Shown one piece after another: positions 17,250 through 26,540 of a stretch of 64,000 nucleotides of DNA. The translations under genes were made by a program, and so were the position numbers. Position 1 is the stretch's first letter. Every line of letters starts with the position of its first letter. Location of the stretch: positions 1-64,000 of the forward strand of contig NZ_JAKLUA010000016.1 of the NCBI RefSeq assembly GCF_022012435.1, in the 5' to 3' direction. The notes beneath the pieces were generated by a model. The model ran no database searches. It had not been told where the DNA came from and saw nothing but the letters and a program-made list of their open reading frames with translations. Source of the DNA: Bradyrhizobium zhengyangense. Its GTDB lineage: Bacteria > Pseudomonadota > Alphaproteobacteria > Rhizobiales > Xanthobacteraceae.

Positions 17250-18593
17250 ATGTCCAAGTTCGAGTACGTGAAGCTTGCGGATGCCATTGCCGCAGATATC
17301 TCTAAAGGCACGTTAAAGCCCGGCGACCGGCTGCCGCCACAGCGCAATTTTGCCTATGACCGTGGCATTGCGGTCTCGACTGCCAGCCGGGTTTATACGG
17401 AGCTGCTGCGCCGTGGTCTCGTGGTCGGCGAGGTCGGCCGCGGCACCTTCATCTCCGGCGACATCAGACGCGAGGTCGAAACCATCGCCGAGCCGCGCGA
17501 CGCCCGCATCGATTTCGAGGTCAATTATCCGCTGCTGCCGCAGCAATGGGCGATGATCGCCAAGAGCCTCGCGGGGCTCGAGCGCGTCGATGCGCTGGAA
17601 GCCGTGCTGCGCTCGTCGACCAGCACGGGCACCAAGAGTTCGCGCGTTGCTGCGGCCACCTATCTCGCGCGCAAGGATTTTACGCCGCAGGCCGAGCAGA
17701 TTGTGTTCACCGCCAACGGCAAGCAATCGCTCGCCGCTGCGCTTGCAGCGCTCGTGCCGACCGGCGGCCGTTGCGGCGTCGAGGCGCTCACCTATCCCTA
17801 CGTCAAGAGCATCGCCGCGCGGCTCGGCATCACGCTGGTGCCGATCCCGATGGACGAATTCGGCGCGCGCCCCGATGCGATCCAGAAGGCACACCGCGAA
17901 GCGCATCTGTCGGCGCTGTATCTCCAGCCCATCATCCAGAATCCGCTCGGCGTCACCATGAACGCGACACGGCGCGCCGACATCATGCGCGTCGCCGAGA
18001 AGCTTGATCTCACCATCATCGAGGACACCGTTTACGGCTTCCTCGCCGACGACACGCCCCTTGCAGCGCTCGGACCGGACCGCTGCATCGTGCTCGACAG
18101 CCTCTCCAAGAAGGTCGCACCCGGTCTCGCGCTCGGCATCCTCGTCGCGCCGCCGCACTTGCGCGAAAGCCTGATGGGCGCGGTGCGCACCGGCGGCTGG
18201 ATCGCCTCAGGCCACGCACTCGCAGCAGGACAACGGTTGATGGCCGACGGCACCGTCGCCGAGCTGACGCGGCTGAAGCGGATCGATGCCGCGCGGCGCC
18301 AGCAGACCGCGGCACGGCTGCTCGCCGGCTATCAACTCTCGGCCGATCCACGTTCCTATCATCTCTGGCTGACGCTGCCGCCGCATTGGCGCTCGCAGAC
18401 CTTCGTTGCCGCGGCGGCCCGGCGCGGCATCGCGCTGACGCCGTCCTCGACCTTCGCAGTCGCGCATGGCCATGCCCCGAACGCGGTGCGGCTTGCGCTT
18501 GCCCCACCCTCGTTCGAGCAGCTCGATTCCGGCCTGCGCACCATCGTGTCGCTGCTCGGCACCAAGGAGGAAGATTTCGACTCGACCGAGTAG
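17250..18593 (+). CDS. MocR-type GntR regulator with aminotransferase domain
   Basis: The 447-residue protein combines an N-terminal GntR winged helix (residues about 1-75, with KPGDRLPPQRNFA and AVSTASRVYTELLRRGLVVGEVGRGTF) and a fold-type-I aminotransferase domain that binds PLP. The Schiff-base lysine lies in LDSLSKKVAPGLALG. Relatives sense an amino compound through PLP and control nearby genes or themselves. The start is ATG 17250; only a weak ribosome site is visible and operator-like repeats abut it. Targets could include the divergent DUF1127 gene. The ligand is unknown. Confidence 0.87.
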   Translation: MSKFEYVKLADAIAADISKGTLKPGDRLPPQRNFAYDRGIAVSTASRVYTELLRRGLVVGEVGRGTFISGDIRREVETIAEPRDARIDFEVNYPLLPQQWAMIAKSLAGLERVDALEAVLRSSTSTGTKSSRVAAATYLARKDFTPQAEQIVFTANGKQSLAAALAALVPTGGRCGVEALTYPYVKSIAARLGITLVPIPMDEFGARPDAIQKAHREAHLSALYLQPIIQNPLGVTMNATRRADIMRVAEKLDLTIIEDTVYGFLADDTPLAALGPDRCIVLDSLSKKVAPGLALGILVAPPHLRESLMGAVRTGGWIASGHALAAGQRLMADGTVAELTRLKRIDAARRQQTAARLLAGYQLSADPRSYHLWLTLPPHWRSQTFVAAAARRGIALTPSSTFAVAHGHAPNAVRLALAPPSFEQLDSGLRTIVSLLGTKEEDFDSTE

Positions 18594-18598
18594 CCCTC

Positions 18599-19198
18599 TC
18601 AGGGCTCCGGCCATTCCGCGATAAAACCCTTCGCCTTGTAGGGCTCGATCTTGTCCCATTCATGCAGGACACGACGTCGAAACTCGGCATCGGTATGCCA
18701 GAGCGCGCGCGACGTCGCAAAGCTATCGACAGTGAGCAGCAGCTTCGTCACCTCGGGCCAGTGTCGGTGCAATGTCATCGGATAGCGCCGCGCCGTCCAG
18801 GTGTTGCCGAGACAGATTACGCTGCGGATGTCGCGCAGTCCCAGCGCCGCATCGATGACGGGGAGCGAGAAGATCACGTTCTCGCCGGTGTTCATCGCGC
18901 GGTGCTCCTCCAGGATCCGGTCCGCCGGAATGCCCGCAGCGACCATCGCCGCCTTGATGATCGTGCACTCGGATTGCTCCGAGCCCGGCGTCACGCCGCC
19001 GCTGACAATCGACCAGCGGTAGAGGCCCTCGCGCCAGAGCCGCGCGGCCGTCTCGACGCGCAGCGCAACGTCCTCACGGGTGCCGAACAGAAACAGCAGA
19101 TCGGCCGGCCGGAGCGGCGTATCGATCAGATGGGTGCGGTTGATCTCGGCGATCTCGTCCGCCGTCGGCACGCGCGTGCTGCGATTCATTGATGTCAT
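18599..19198 (-). CDS. YdcF-like (DUF218) protein
   Basis: The 199-residue protein fits the YdcF family, thought to bind S-adenosylmethionine or act in envelope processes. ADLLFLFGTREDVALRVETA is the first strand-loop, IVSGGVTPGSEQSECTIIKA the G-rich motif, EEHRAMNTGENVIFS the conserved E-x-T-x-N motif, and VICLGNTWTARRYPMTLHRHW the later block. No signal peptide is present. ATG 19198 or 19189 could be the start. It converges with the MocR gene, with only five bases between stops. Confidence 0.75.
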   Translation of the reverse strand: MTSMNRSTRVPTADEIAEINRTHLIDTPLRPADLLFLFGTREDVALRVETAARLWREGLYRWSIVSGGVTPGSEQSECTIIKAAMVAAGIPADRILEEHRAMNTGENVIFSLPVIDAALGLRDIRSVICLGNTWTARRYPMTLHRHWPEVTKLLLTVDSFATSRALWHTDAEFRRRVLHEWDKIEPYKAKGFIAEWPEP

Positions 19199-19263
19199 CG
19201 TGGCAGGATGCGAGGCCGACGCGCGGCTGCGAAGTCAATTTTGATTGCGGCTGATTGCAAGCG

Positions 19264-19851
19264 CTACGGCAGCAAGCCGGCCGGCAACCGATCGAAACTG
19301 TAGCTGCGCGGCTGATTGCGCCGGACGAAGCCGCCCACCTGCCAGGCGAACAGCGCCGCAAAGCCAAGGATGAACAATATGCCGGCGAGTTCGCCTGTTA
19401 TCAGCGCGCGGATAAGAAGCCCGGCCATCGCCACGGCCAGCGCCGCCAGGAAGGCCAGCACTGCAGCATAGGTCTTGCGGCCGAGGCCGGCGGTCAGCTC
19501 CGCCCGGCTGCCGGCCTTCGCCATCCGCGCGTGCAGCGCGACGACGAAGTCGCGGAAGCCATCGTCCTGCGGCGCCATCAGCGCCGCGGTCTGCCAGCTT
19601 GTCGACAGGATCGCGATGCGGCCGCCCTTGACGTGGCTGAGATCGGCGCGAAAGCGGTGCTGCTGCATCGAGACCGGTCGGAACGACAGCCTGATTGCGC
19701 TGATCTCGTCATAGCGCCAAAGGCCGGCGCGACCGGCAATGTGCCAGGACAATCCCTCCTCAGTCAGCTCGAAGCGATGCGCCGAGCCGATCAGCGACGC
19801 CTTGTAGGCATAGCTGACGACCGGTCCGCCCTGCCCGTCCATATCCTGCAT
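19264..19851 (-). CDS. membrane protein with PH-like N-terminal region
   Basis: The 195-residue protein starts with a soluble part (ELTEEGLSWHIAGRAGLWRY then DEISAIRLSFRPVSMQQHRF) that reads like a bacterial PH-type sheet. Two likely membrane helices follow at about residues 130-150 and 155-175 (AVLAFLAALAVAMAGLLIRA and GILFILGFAALFAWQVGGF). I know no function. ATG 19851 is chosen as the first start giving this organisation, and 19842 is an alternative. It is divergent from the 147-residue membrane gene with about 60 bases between. Confidence 0.65.
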   Translation of the reverse strand: MQDMDGQGGPVVSYAYKASLIGSAHRFELTEEGLSWHIAGRAGLWRYDEISAIRLSFRPVSMQQHRFRADLSHVKGGRIAILSTSWQTAALMAPQDDGFRDFVVALHARMAKAGSRAELTAGLGRKTYAAVLAFLAALAVAMAGLLIRALITGELAGILFILGFAALFAWQVGGFVRRNQPRSYSFDRLPAGLLP

Positions 19852-19911
19852 CACTCGATCCCGTCTGCGATGCGCTTGCGCGATCGCCCTTCCCCATCCT
19901 ACAAGCGAGCC

Positions 19912-20355
19912 ATGGCTGAGACGATCTATTTTCCGCGCCGCCTGATTCTCGGGGCCGCTGCGATCGCCGGCGTGCTGCTCGCGCTCGCGGTGCACATGCT
20001 GGGTGCGCGCTACGGGCTCGACCTCGGCGGCCTCTGGCGTTCCGACACGCACGAGTTCATGCCGACCGGTGCTGCGATCGCCTGGTGGCTGATTGCATCA
20101 GTCGGATTCTCCGGTGGTTATTTCACGGCGACGTTGATGCAGAGCGCGGTCTCCGGCCAGATCCCGCAGCGGATGCGCCAGTTCCTGATCGTGGTCGGCG
20201 TGCTCCTGCTCGCGGGCGCCGGGCAAGCGGCCTCGGCGCCGAGCCCGCTTCCGACCGTTTCCGGTGTGCTCGCTGGCCTCGCGGCGCTGTGCCTCGGTGC
20301 CGTCATGGCTTTCTGCGGCGCGCATTTCGCGCTGCGCGGCGGCAAGTCCAATTAA
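19912..20355 (+). CDS. four-helix membrane protein of unknown function
   Basis: The 147-residue protein has four likely membrane segments (LILGAAAIAGVLLALAVHML, AAIAWWLIASVGFSGGYF, MRQFLIVVGVLLLAGAG and VLAGLAALCLGAVMAFCG) and little else. No catalytic motif is visible. ATG 19912 is chosen because the membrane pattern begins there. Its stop shares the bases TTAA with the stop of the convergent GGDEF/EAL gene, a 4-bp 3' overlap. Confidence 0.65.
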   Translation: MAETIYFPRRLILGAAAIAGVLLALAVHMLGARYGLDLGGLWRSDTHEFMPTGAAIAWWLIASVGFSGGYFTATLMQSAVSGQIPQRMRQFLIVVGVLLLAGAGQAASAPSPLPTVSGVLAGLAALCLGAVMAFCGAHFALRGGKSN

Positions 20356-22751
20356 GCCGAAGCCCGCAGCCGGGGCCGATCCAGCATCATCGCCACCTCG
20401 CAGGCGGGCCGCGGCTGGCTGAACAGATAGCCCTGCGCCTGGGTGCATCCCTCGCGCCTGAGCAGTTCGAGCTGCGCGTCGTTTTCAACGCCCTCCGCCG
20501 TGGTGACGATGCCGAGGCTGCGTCCAAGGCCGGTGACGGCGCGAATGATCGCCACGGAATCCTCGCGCGTGGCAAGCTCCGACACGAAGGAGCGGTCGAT
20601 CTTGATCTTGTCGAAGGGGAAGCTGCGTAAGTAGCTCAGCGAGGAATAGCCGGTGCCGAAATCGTCGAGCGAAATCCGCACACCCATGGCGCGCAAATCG
20701 TGCAGCGTGGTCAGCGTCGCCTCGCTGTTCTGGAGCAGCACGGATTCGGTGATCTCGAGCTCGAGGCGACGCGCCGCGAGCCCTGAATTCCTCAGCGCTT
20801 CCGTCACTGAGGCAATCAGACTTGGATTCTTGAACTGGACCGGCGACAGATTGACGGCGACGCCGACATCGTCCGGCCACGTCGCGGCATCCGCGCAGGC
20901 GCGGCGCAGTACGAGCTCGCCGAGCTGGACGATGAGACCGGTCTCCTCCGCGAGGGGAATGAAGTTGATGGGCGAGATCAGGCCGCGCTCCGGATGATTC
21001 CAGCGCAAGAGCGCCTCGAAGGCGACAACGCGATCGCTGGCGACGTCACGGATCGGCTGATAATACGGCTGGAACTCATCGCGCTGTAGCGCCGCGCGCA
21101 TATCCATTTCCAGCAGGCGCCGGGCCTGCGCGCGCGCATCCATGCCGGTTTCGAAGAAACGATAGGTGCCGCGGCCGTCGGCCTTGGCGCGATACAGCGC
21201 CAAATCCGCGTTTTTCAGCAGCTCGTCCGGACTGCTGCCGTCCTGCGGCGACAACGAGATGCCGATCGAAACGCCGATCACGATTTGATGGTCCTCGATC
21301 TCGTAGGGCGCGGAGACCACCTCGACGATGCGTCTTGCAAGTGCCCGCGCGGCAGCCTCCTCCGCGCGACCGATCTGGACCACGGCGAACTCGTCGCCGC
21401 CGAGGCGGGCCACGGTGTCGTGCTCGCCGACCGTCGCCTTCAGCCTTTGGCCGACCTGCTTCAGCAGCGCATCGCCAATGGGATGGCCGAGCGAATCGTT
21501 GATGTCCTTGAAGTGATCGAGGTCGAGGCAGAACACCGCGAGCTGGTCGTCCGCGGCCGCCCGGCGCAGCCCCTGCTCGAGCTGCTCGTGGAACAGCACG
21601 CGGTTCGGCAGATTGGTCAGCGCGTCATGACGCGCCATGTGCGAGATCTTGGCCTGCGCGTCCAGCCATTCGGTGATGTCCTCGAAGGTGGCGACCCAAC
21701 CGCCGCCCTGCATCGGCTGGTTGACGACACGGATCGAGCGATCGAACCGGCGAACCACATCCGTCGTTGTGCGTCCCTCCCGGGCATCCTCGACGAGGCG
21801 CGCGAAGAATTGTTCGGCATCGCCGTTCCACTGGCCCTTCGCCGCCTCCTCGCGGAGGATATCGAGCAGGACGCGGCCGGTGAGCTGAATGTCGGAGCGG
21901 CGGAGCATCGCCGCGTAACGCTCGTTGAACAGGATAATCTTGCCTTCGGCATCGAACATGCACAGTCCCTGCGACATGTTCTCGAGCGCGGTGTCGAGCA
22001 GGATCTGCTGGCGGCCGATCTCGCCCTTGGCGCGACGGTCGAGCACGGCGGCCGTGAGCGCGATAGCGATGATAGCAACGGCTGCGCTGGCGGTCAGGAT
22101 GGACAACGACGCCGGCGGAATCGAAAGACCGCCGATCGCAAGCGTCGGATCTGGCGTCAACTGCAATGCGCCCATCGCGGTGAAATGGTGTGAGACGATG
22201 GCAACCGTCAGCAAGGTCGTTGCGGCAAGCGCGTTGGATAGGCTGTCGTCTCGACCTGCCACGTACAGGGCGCAAGATCCAAAGACGATGCCGAGCAGGA
22301 TGGATACCGTCACCGTTCCCGCGGCCCAACCGACATGGGCAGGAATCTCGAACGCCATCATGCCGGTGTAATGCATCGCCGCCACGCCGCCGCCCACGAC
22401 AGCGCCGCCAAGCGCGACCAGAGCTCCGCGCCTCGTCGAAACCGAAATACTGAGACCGATGAAGGTGACCGCAATCGCAAAGATCAGCGAGAGGATCGTC
22501 ACGGGGATGTTGTAGGCGCCACCGGCGCCGGGCCCGTAGGCCTGCATCGCGATGAAATGGGTTGCCCAGATGCCGCAACCGGCCACAACGGCGTCGAGCG
22601 TTATCCAGACGAGGCGAGCACCGCCATTCGCCGCACGTGCCCGATGAAAAAGACTGATTGCCGCCGCGCTTGCCAGCAGACACACGGCGCCGCCGAGTGC
22701 GACCAGACGCCAATCATGCTGGTCCGTAAGACAAAACAGAACTTGATACAT
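20352..22751 (-). CDS. MHYT-PAS-GGDEF-EAL cyclic-di-GMP protein
   Basis: The 799-residue inner-membrane protein has an MHYT sensor of about seven helices (residues 10-240), with motifs ATHFIAM (63-69), AMHYTGM (125-131) and SHHFTAMGA (from 187) proposed to bind copper or gases. A PAS-like region follows (250-365), then a GGDEF domain (GGDEF at 451-455) and an EAL domain (EAL at 579-581, DDFGTG at 696-701). Both catalytic motifs look intact, so it could make and degrade cyclic-di-GMP. The inhibitory I-site Arg, expected at 442 before D445, is Gly. The likely output is motility versus attachment. Confidence 0.92.
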   Translation of the reverse strand: MYQVLFCLTDQHDWRLVALGGAVCLLASAAAISLFHRARAANGGARLVWITLDAVVAGCGIWATHFIAMQAYGPGAGGAYNIPVTILSLIFAIAVTFIGLSISVSTRRGALVALGGAVVGGGVAAMHYTGMMAFEIPAHVGWAAGTVTVSILLGIVFGSCALYVAGRDDSLSNALAATTLLTVAIVSHHFTAMGALQLTPDPTLAIGGLSIPPASLSILTASAAVAIIAIALTAAVLDRRAKGEIGRQQILLDTALENMSQGLCMFDAEGKIILFNERYAAMLRRSDIQLTGRVLLDILREEAAKGQWNGDAEQFFARLVEDAREGRTTTDVVRRFDRSIRVVNQPMQGGGWVATFEDITEWLDAQAKISHMARHDALTNLPNRVLFHEQLEQGLRRAAADDQLAVFCLDLDHFKDINDSLGHPIGDALLKQVGQRLKATVGEHDTVARLGGDEFAVVQIGRAEEAAARALARRIVEVVSAPYEIEDHQIVIGVSIGISLSPQDGSSPDELLKNADLALYRAKADGRGTYRFFETGMDARAQARRLLEMDMRAALQRDEFQPYYQPIRDVASDRVVAFEALLRWNHPERGLISPINFIPLAEETGLIVQLGELVLRRACADAATWPDDVGVAVNLSPVQFKNPSLIASVTEALRNSGLAARRLELEITESVLLQNSEATLTTLHDLRAMGVRISLDDFGTGYSSLSYLRSFPFDKIKIDRSFVSELATREDSVAIIRAVTGLGRSLGIVTTAEGVENDAQLELLRREGCTQAQGYLFSQPRPACEVAMMLDRPRLRASA

Positions 22752-22856
22752 TGCCGGCCCCTATTCCATCGGGCAGTACAGCCGGCAGAGGTGGACAGTC
22801 GGTAACCGGCTATGCGCCGGTTGCCGCAATGGTGAACAGAGAATGTGTGCGGCCGC

Positions 22857-24269
22857 TCACATATCTCGCGCCCGCGCGGTGACGCCAAGGCCGATCACGC
22901 CGGCGGCCAGCAGCAGCACCGCCGCCGATATGATTAGCGATTGGTGAAGGCCGCTCATGAACGCGCGATCGGACGCCACCAGCGAGCCGAATAGCGCGAC
23001 GCCAAGGACGCTGCCGGTTTGCCGTGTCGCGTTGAGGACGCCCGCAGCGATACCCGAGCGCGCCTTCTCGACGCTGCCGAGCATGGTCGAGGTCAGCGGT
23101 GGGACCAGGAGGCCAAGCCCGCTGCTGATCGCGATCATCTGCGCAAAGATCGCGGGATAGCTCGTCCCGGCCTCGATCCAGACGAGGCCAAGACAGCCGA
23201 GCGCAGAGATGCAGGCGCCGGCCACGATGATCGGGCACGGGCCGATACGCTCGGCCAGGCGCGGCGCCAGCAGATTGACCGGCAGCACCGCTCCCATCAT
23301 CGGCACGAAGGCGAGCCCGGTCCACCACGCGGACAGGCCGTTGATGCGCTGGAAGTAGAGGCTCAGCACGAAGATCAGGCCGTAGATTGCGACGTTGACA
23401 AGCAGGCCGACGATCGTGGTCAGGGTAAACAGCCGATGACTGAACAACGAGAGCGGCAGCATCGGCTGCTCGGTGCTGGCCTCGCGCCAGACGAACAACG
23501 CCGCGAGGATGGCGGAAGTCACGAAGGCGGCGATCACCGCCGGATGATCCCATCCGAGCGCGCCAGCTTCGATGATCGCACCAGCGAGCGCACCCAGCGC
23601 CCCGATCGCGGCAAGCTGGCCGGGTAGATCGATCTCGCGTGAGCGCGCCCGCGTGGTCTCGGTCGCATAGCGCCAGCTCAGCCACAGGCCTGCGACGCCG
23701 ATCGGCAGATTGACAAGGAAGATCGCACGCCAGCCGACCAGCGTGATCAGCGCACCGCCGACGAAGGGGCCAGCGGTCAGCGCCAGGCTCGCGCCTGCCG
23801 CCCAGACCGCGACAGCACGGCCGCGCGCACGATCGTCCGGATAGGCGTGATTGAGAAGCGCCAGCGAATTCGGCACCAGGATCGCCGCCGCCAGTCCCTG
23901 CACCAGCCGCGCGCCGATCAACACGATCGCGTTGGGAGACAGCGCACAGGCCAGCGAGGCCGCAGTGAAGATCGCGAATCCCGCTATGAAGATGCGCTTG
24001 GCGCCGATGCGATCGCCGAGTGCACCGGCCGTCAGGATGAAGGCGGCAAAAGCGATGGTGTAGGCGCTGACCACCCATTGCAGCTCCGCGACGCCGCCGC
24101 CGAGTGTCTTGCCCATGGCGTCGAGCGCAGTGTTGACGATGGTGACGTCGAGCTGCACGACGCCATAGCCGAGGCTCATCGCGGCCAGCGTCAGCGACGT
24201 TGCAAGGCGCGGTGCGTTGCGCGGCGCGCCGCTCGCGAAGGTCTCATATTTGATGGTATTTGCTCGCAT
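22857..24269 (-). CDS. MFS efflux pump, DHA2 (EmrB/QacA-like) family
   Basis: The 470-residue protein has the pattern of a 14-helix drug:proton antiporter. The first helix carries LDVTIVNTALDAM, the DHA2 hallmark, and GALGDRIGAKRIFIAG the loop 2-3 motif A. GARLVQGLAAAILVPNSLAL and AGPFVGGALITLVGWRAIF (motif C) follow. It would export hydrophobic toxic compounds, but the substrate is unknown and no membrane-fusion partner or TetR regulator is adjacent. ATG 24269 is the first start. Confidence 0.87.
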   Translation of the reverse strand: MRANTIKYETFASGAPRNAPRLATSLTLAAMSLGYGVVQLDVTIVNTALDAMGKTLGGGVAELQWVVSAYTIAFAAFILTAGALGDRIGAKRIFIAGFAIFTAASLACALSPNAIVLIGARLVQGLAAAILVPNSLALLNHAYPDDRARGRAVAVWAAGASLALTAGPFVGGALITLVGWRAIFLVNLPIGVAGLWLSWRYATETTRARSREIDLPGQLAAIGALGALAGAIIEAGALGWDHPAVIAAFVTSAILAALFVWREASTEQPMLPLSLFSHRLFTLTTIVGLLVNVAIYGLIFVLSLYFQRINGLSAWWTGLAFVPMMGAVLPVNLLAPRLAERIGPCPIIVAGACISALGCLGLVWIEAGTSYPAIFAQMIAISSGLGLLVPPLTSTMLGSVEKARSGIAAGVLNATRQTGSVLGVALFGSLVASDRAFMSGLHQSLIISAAVLLLAAGVIGLGVTARARDM

Positions 24270-24362
24270 GCTGCCACCTCGATTGCGGCCCCATGCGACA
24301 TATATGCCGCTCTCCCGCTGGCATGCTTCGGCAATGATCGAATGATGGGTACCCGAAATGCA

Positions 24363-24395
24363 AGCGCCGCGTGGGGGAACCGCGCGGCGCTCTTT
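24363..24395 (-). terminator. hairpin after the YciE-type gene
   Basis: AGCGCCGCG and CGCGGCGCT form a 9-bp stem about 20 bases past the stop of the ferritin-like gene. T-rich bases follow on both strands (CTTT on plus, TTGCATTT on minus), so it is a plausible but not strong terminator. Confidence 0.5.
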
Positions 24396-24410
24396 GGAGA
24401 CCGGTCAGGC

Positions 24411-24917
24411 TTAGCTCGCCGCCCTCAGGTTCACCTTGCTCTCGGCCAGCGTCGTCAGCTTTTTGTCGGTTGCCTTCTCTTCCTCGAGCGTCTTGGCAAG
24501 CACGGCCGCACAGTCACTGCGGCCGAGCTGCTTGGCCCAAGCGATCAGACTGCCATAGCGGACGATCTCGTAATGTTCGGCGGCCTGTGCCGCGTTGATC
24601 AGGGCTGCATCGAGCACCGCCTTGTCGGCGACCTCGCCCGCAGTTTCCTCGGCCTCTTCGATGATACCGTCGATGGCCGGGCAATCGACTGCCTTCACCG
24701 CGACGCCGTGCATCTTGAACACTTCCTCGAGCCGCGTGACGTGCTGCCTGGTTTCTTCAAGGTGCGTCAAAAAGCCCTGCTTCAGCTGCGGATCGGTGGC
24801 CTTATCTGCCATTTTCGGCAGGGCTTTGGTGAGTTGCTGCTCGGCGTAATAGATGTCCTGCAGCTGATGCACGAACAGGTCGTTCATGGTCTTGATGTCT
24901 TTGGTGAACAGTCCCAT
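24411..24917 (-). CDS. YciE/YciF ferritin-like protein (DUF892)
   Basis: The 168-residue protein is all-helical with the DUF892 start: LFVHQLQDIYYAEQQLTKAL and then LKQGFLTHLEETRQHVTRLE. The Glu and His residues of a di-iron ferritin-like bundle are present (E in YYAEQQ, E and H in HLEETRQH, and EHYEIVRYGSLI). Such proteins accumulate under general stress. An EcfG-like promoter lies about 90 bases upstream. The gene stands alone. Confidence 0.9.
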   Translation of the reverse strand: MGLFTKDIKTMNDLFVHQLQDIYYAEQQLTKALPKMADKATDPQLKQGFLTHLEETRQHVTRLEEVFKMHGVAVKAVDCPAIDGIIEEAEETAGEVADKAVLDAALINAAQAAEHYEIVRYGSLIAWAKQLGRSDCAAVLAKTLEEEKATDKKLTTLAESKVNLRAAS

Positions 24918-25344
24918 CGTTCCAATCCTCGAGAAGTCTTTGGGAACACGACGGCACCGGCTTGGACAAAAGCCGCGATTTCGCCGTGTTCGATTGCTGA
25001 TGGAGCGCTAACCGGTGCGCAGCGTCGTCGTTCCAAAAAACTCTCGCCTCGCTTGCGCCGGAACAATGCTTGCCAGCGCGGGATTTGGGACCATTTGCAA
25101 ATACGGGGGCGCAGTCGAAGCTTCACCCTCGACTCATATGCTTAACGCGCCGTCCATGTGAACCACGTATGACAAAACGGCCGGTCCGGCGCAGAACCTG
25201 TCGTTGTCAAGGGCTGCACAAGTCGGTGTTTTTGCCTTAAATGAGCTAGATCATGCCTAGCGATCGCCCCTCATTTCGGGCAGTGATCGCAACCGACCGG
25301 CCAATGTCTGGCCCGGTCGGTCTTGCCCCCCGCCGGGAGGATGA
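24918..25344. other. intergenic region before the MprF-like gene
   Basis: This 427-base divergent gap holds the EcfG-like promoter of the ferritin-like gene and a 9-bp hairpin (ACCGACCGG / CCGGTCGGT, 25292-25321) 23 bases before the next ATG, then GGGAGG as ribosome site. I found no gene or tRNA in it. Confidence 0.5.
25010..25034 (-). promoter_or_regulatory. EcfG-type general stress promoter candidate
   Basis: The minus strand reads GGAAC-N16-GGTT, one base off the alphaproteobacterial EcfG consensus GGAAC-N16/17-CGTT. It ends 92 bases before the YciE-type ATG. DUF892 genes are typical members of the EcfG regulon. Confidence 0.5.
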
Positions 25345-26427
25345 ATGCACGGACTGCTGCCCGCGCTGAAACGCGGCTTCAAGAGATGGATCGGCTGGCG
25401 ACGGCTCGGAGTTGCCGCGAGCGTGATGATCATCGCCTTCGCGGTGACCACGCTCGTGCGGACCCTCAAGGGCATCGATACCGGCGTCATCCTGACCGCA
25501 TTGGCCGATATTCCCCGCGGACATATCGGGCTCGCCGCGATCTGCGTGTTCTTCGCGTTCTGTACGCTGACCTTCTATGACTTTTTTGCACTGCGAACGA
25601 TTGGCAAGAAACACGTGCCGTATCGCATCGCAGCGCTGTCCAGCTTTACGTCCTATTCGATCGGCCACAACATCGGTGCCACGGTATTTACCGGCGGCGC
25701 GATCCGCTTCCGGATCTATTCGGATTACGGGCTGAACGCGATCGACGTCGCCAAGATCTGCTTCCTCTCCGGCCTGACCTTCTGGCTCGGTAACATCTTC
25801 GTGCTGTCGATCGGCATGGCCATCCATCCGGATGCGGCGTCCTACATGGATCAGCTGCCATCGTCGATCAACCGGCTGATTGCGTTTGGCGGCCTCGCCT
25901 CGATCGCCGCCTATCTGGTCTGGCTCAGCATGGGCGAGAAACGCCGCGAGCTGGGCCAGAAGGGCTGGAAGGTGGTGCTGCCGTCGGCGCCGCTGACGCT
26001 GGTACAGATCCTGATCGGCGTGGTCGATCTCGGCTTCTGTGCCTTCGCGATGTATCTGCTGATTCCGGCCGAACCGCCGATCGACTTCCTGTCGCTCGCG
26101 GTGGTGTTCATCCTGGCGACGCTGCTGGGCTTCGCCAGCCACGCACCCGGCTCGATCGGCGTGTTCGACGCCGCCATGCTGGTGGCGCTGCCCGAATTCG
26201 GCCGCGAACAACTGCTCGCGACCCTGCTGGTCTTCCGTATCCTCTATTTCGTGATCCCGTTTGGTCTGGCCATTTCCATTATGGGCACAAGAGAGCTCTG
26301 GATGAACGTGGTCCGGCCCTGGCAGGAACGGCGGCGGCTGGCGGAAGCTTGCGCGCAGGCCAACCTGCCCAAGGAGGTGACGCCGATGGAGCGCGAACGG
26401 TTGGTGCGCCAGGCCAGCAAGCGGTAA
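25345..26427 (+). CDS. MprF/UPF0104-like integral membrane protein (flippase-type domain)
   Basis: The 360-residue protein matches the membrane part of lysylphosphatidylglycerol synthase/flippase proteins (LPG_synthase_TM), with about eight helices. Marks are YRIAALSSFTSYSIGHNIGA, FTGGAIRFRIYSDYGL and GFASHAPGSIGVFDAAML (the G-x-PGG-like loop), with ARATL-type helix ends. It lacks the soluble aminoacyl-transferase domain, so it probably moves a lipid or has a related role. GGGAGG lies directly upstream of ATG 25345. The next gene, a secreted hydrolase, starts 113 bases later and may be co-transcribed. Confidence 0.82.
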   Translation: MHGLLPALKRGFKRWIGWRRLGVAASVMIIAFAVTTLVRTLKGIDTGVILTALADIPRGHIGLAAICVFFAFCTLTFYDFFALRTIGKKHVPYRIAALSSFTSYSIGHNIGATVFTGGAIRFRIYSDYGLNAIDVAKICFLSGLTFWLGNIFVLSIGMAIHPDAASYMDQLPSSINRLIAFGGLASIAAYLVWLSMGEKRRELGQKGWKVVLPSAPLTLVQILIGVVDLGFCAFAMYLLIPAEPPIDFLSLAVVFILATLLGFASHAPGSIGVFDAAMLVALPEFGREQLLATLLVFRILYFVIPFGLAISIMGTRELWMNVVRPWQERRRLAEACAQANLPKEVTPMERERLVRQASKR

Positions 26428-26540
26428 GGTCGGCCTGCGGCCGCGCCGGAAGCCCGCAAAGAGCGGCAAGCAGAAGGTTGCAGGCCGGGGAGCTATGCTC
26501 TCTTATTTCCGCCTCAACTTTGCCGTTGAAGACGCGGGCC

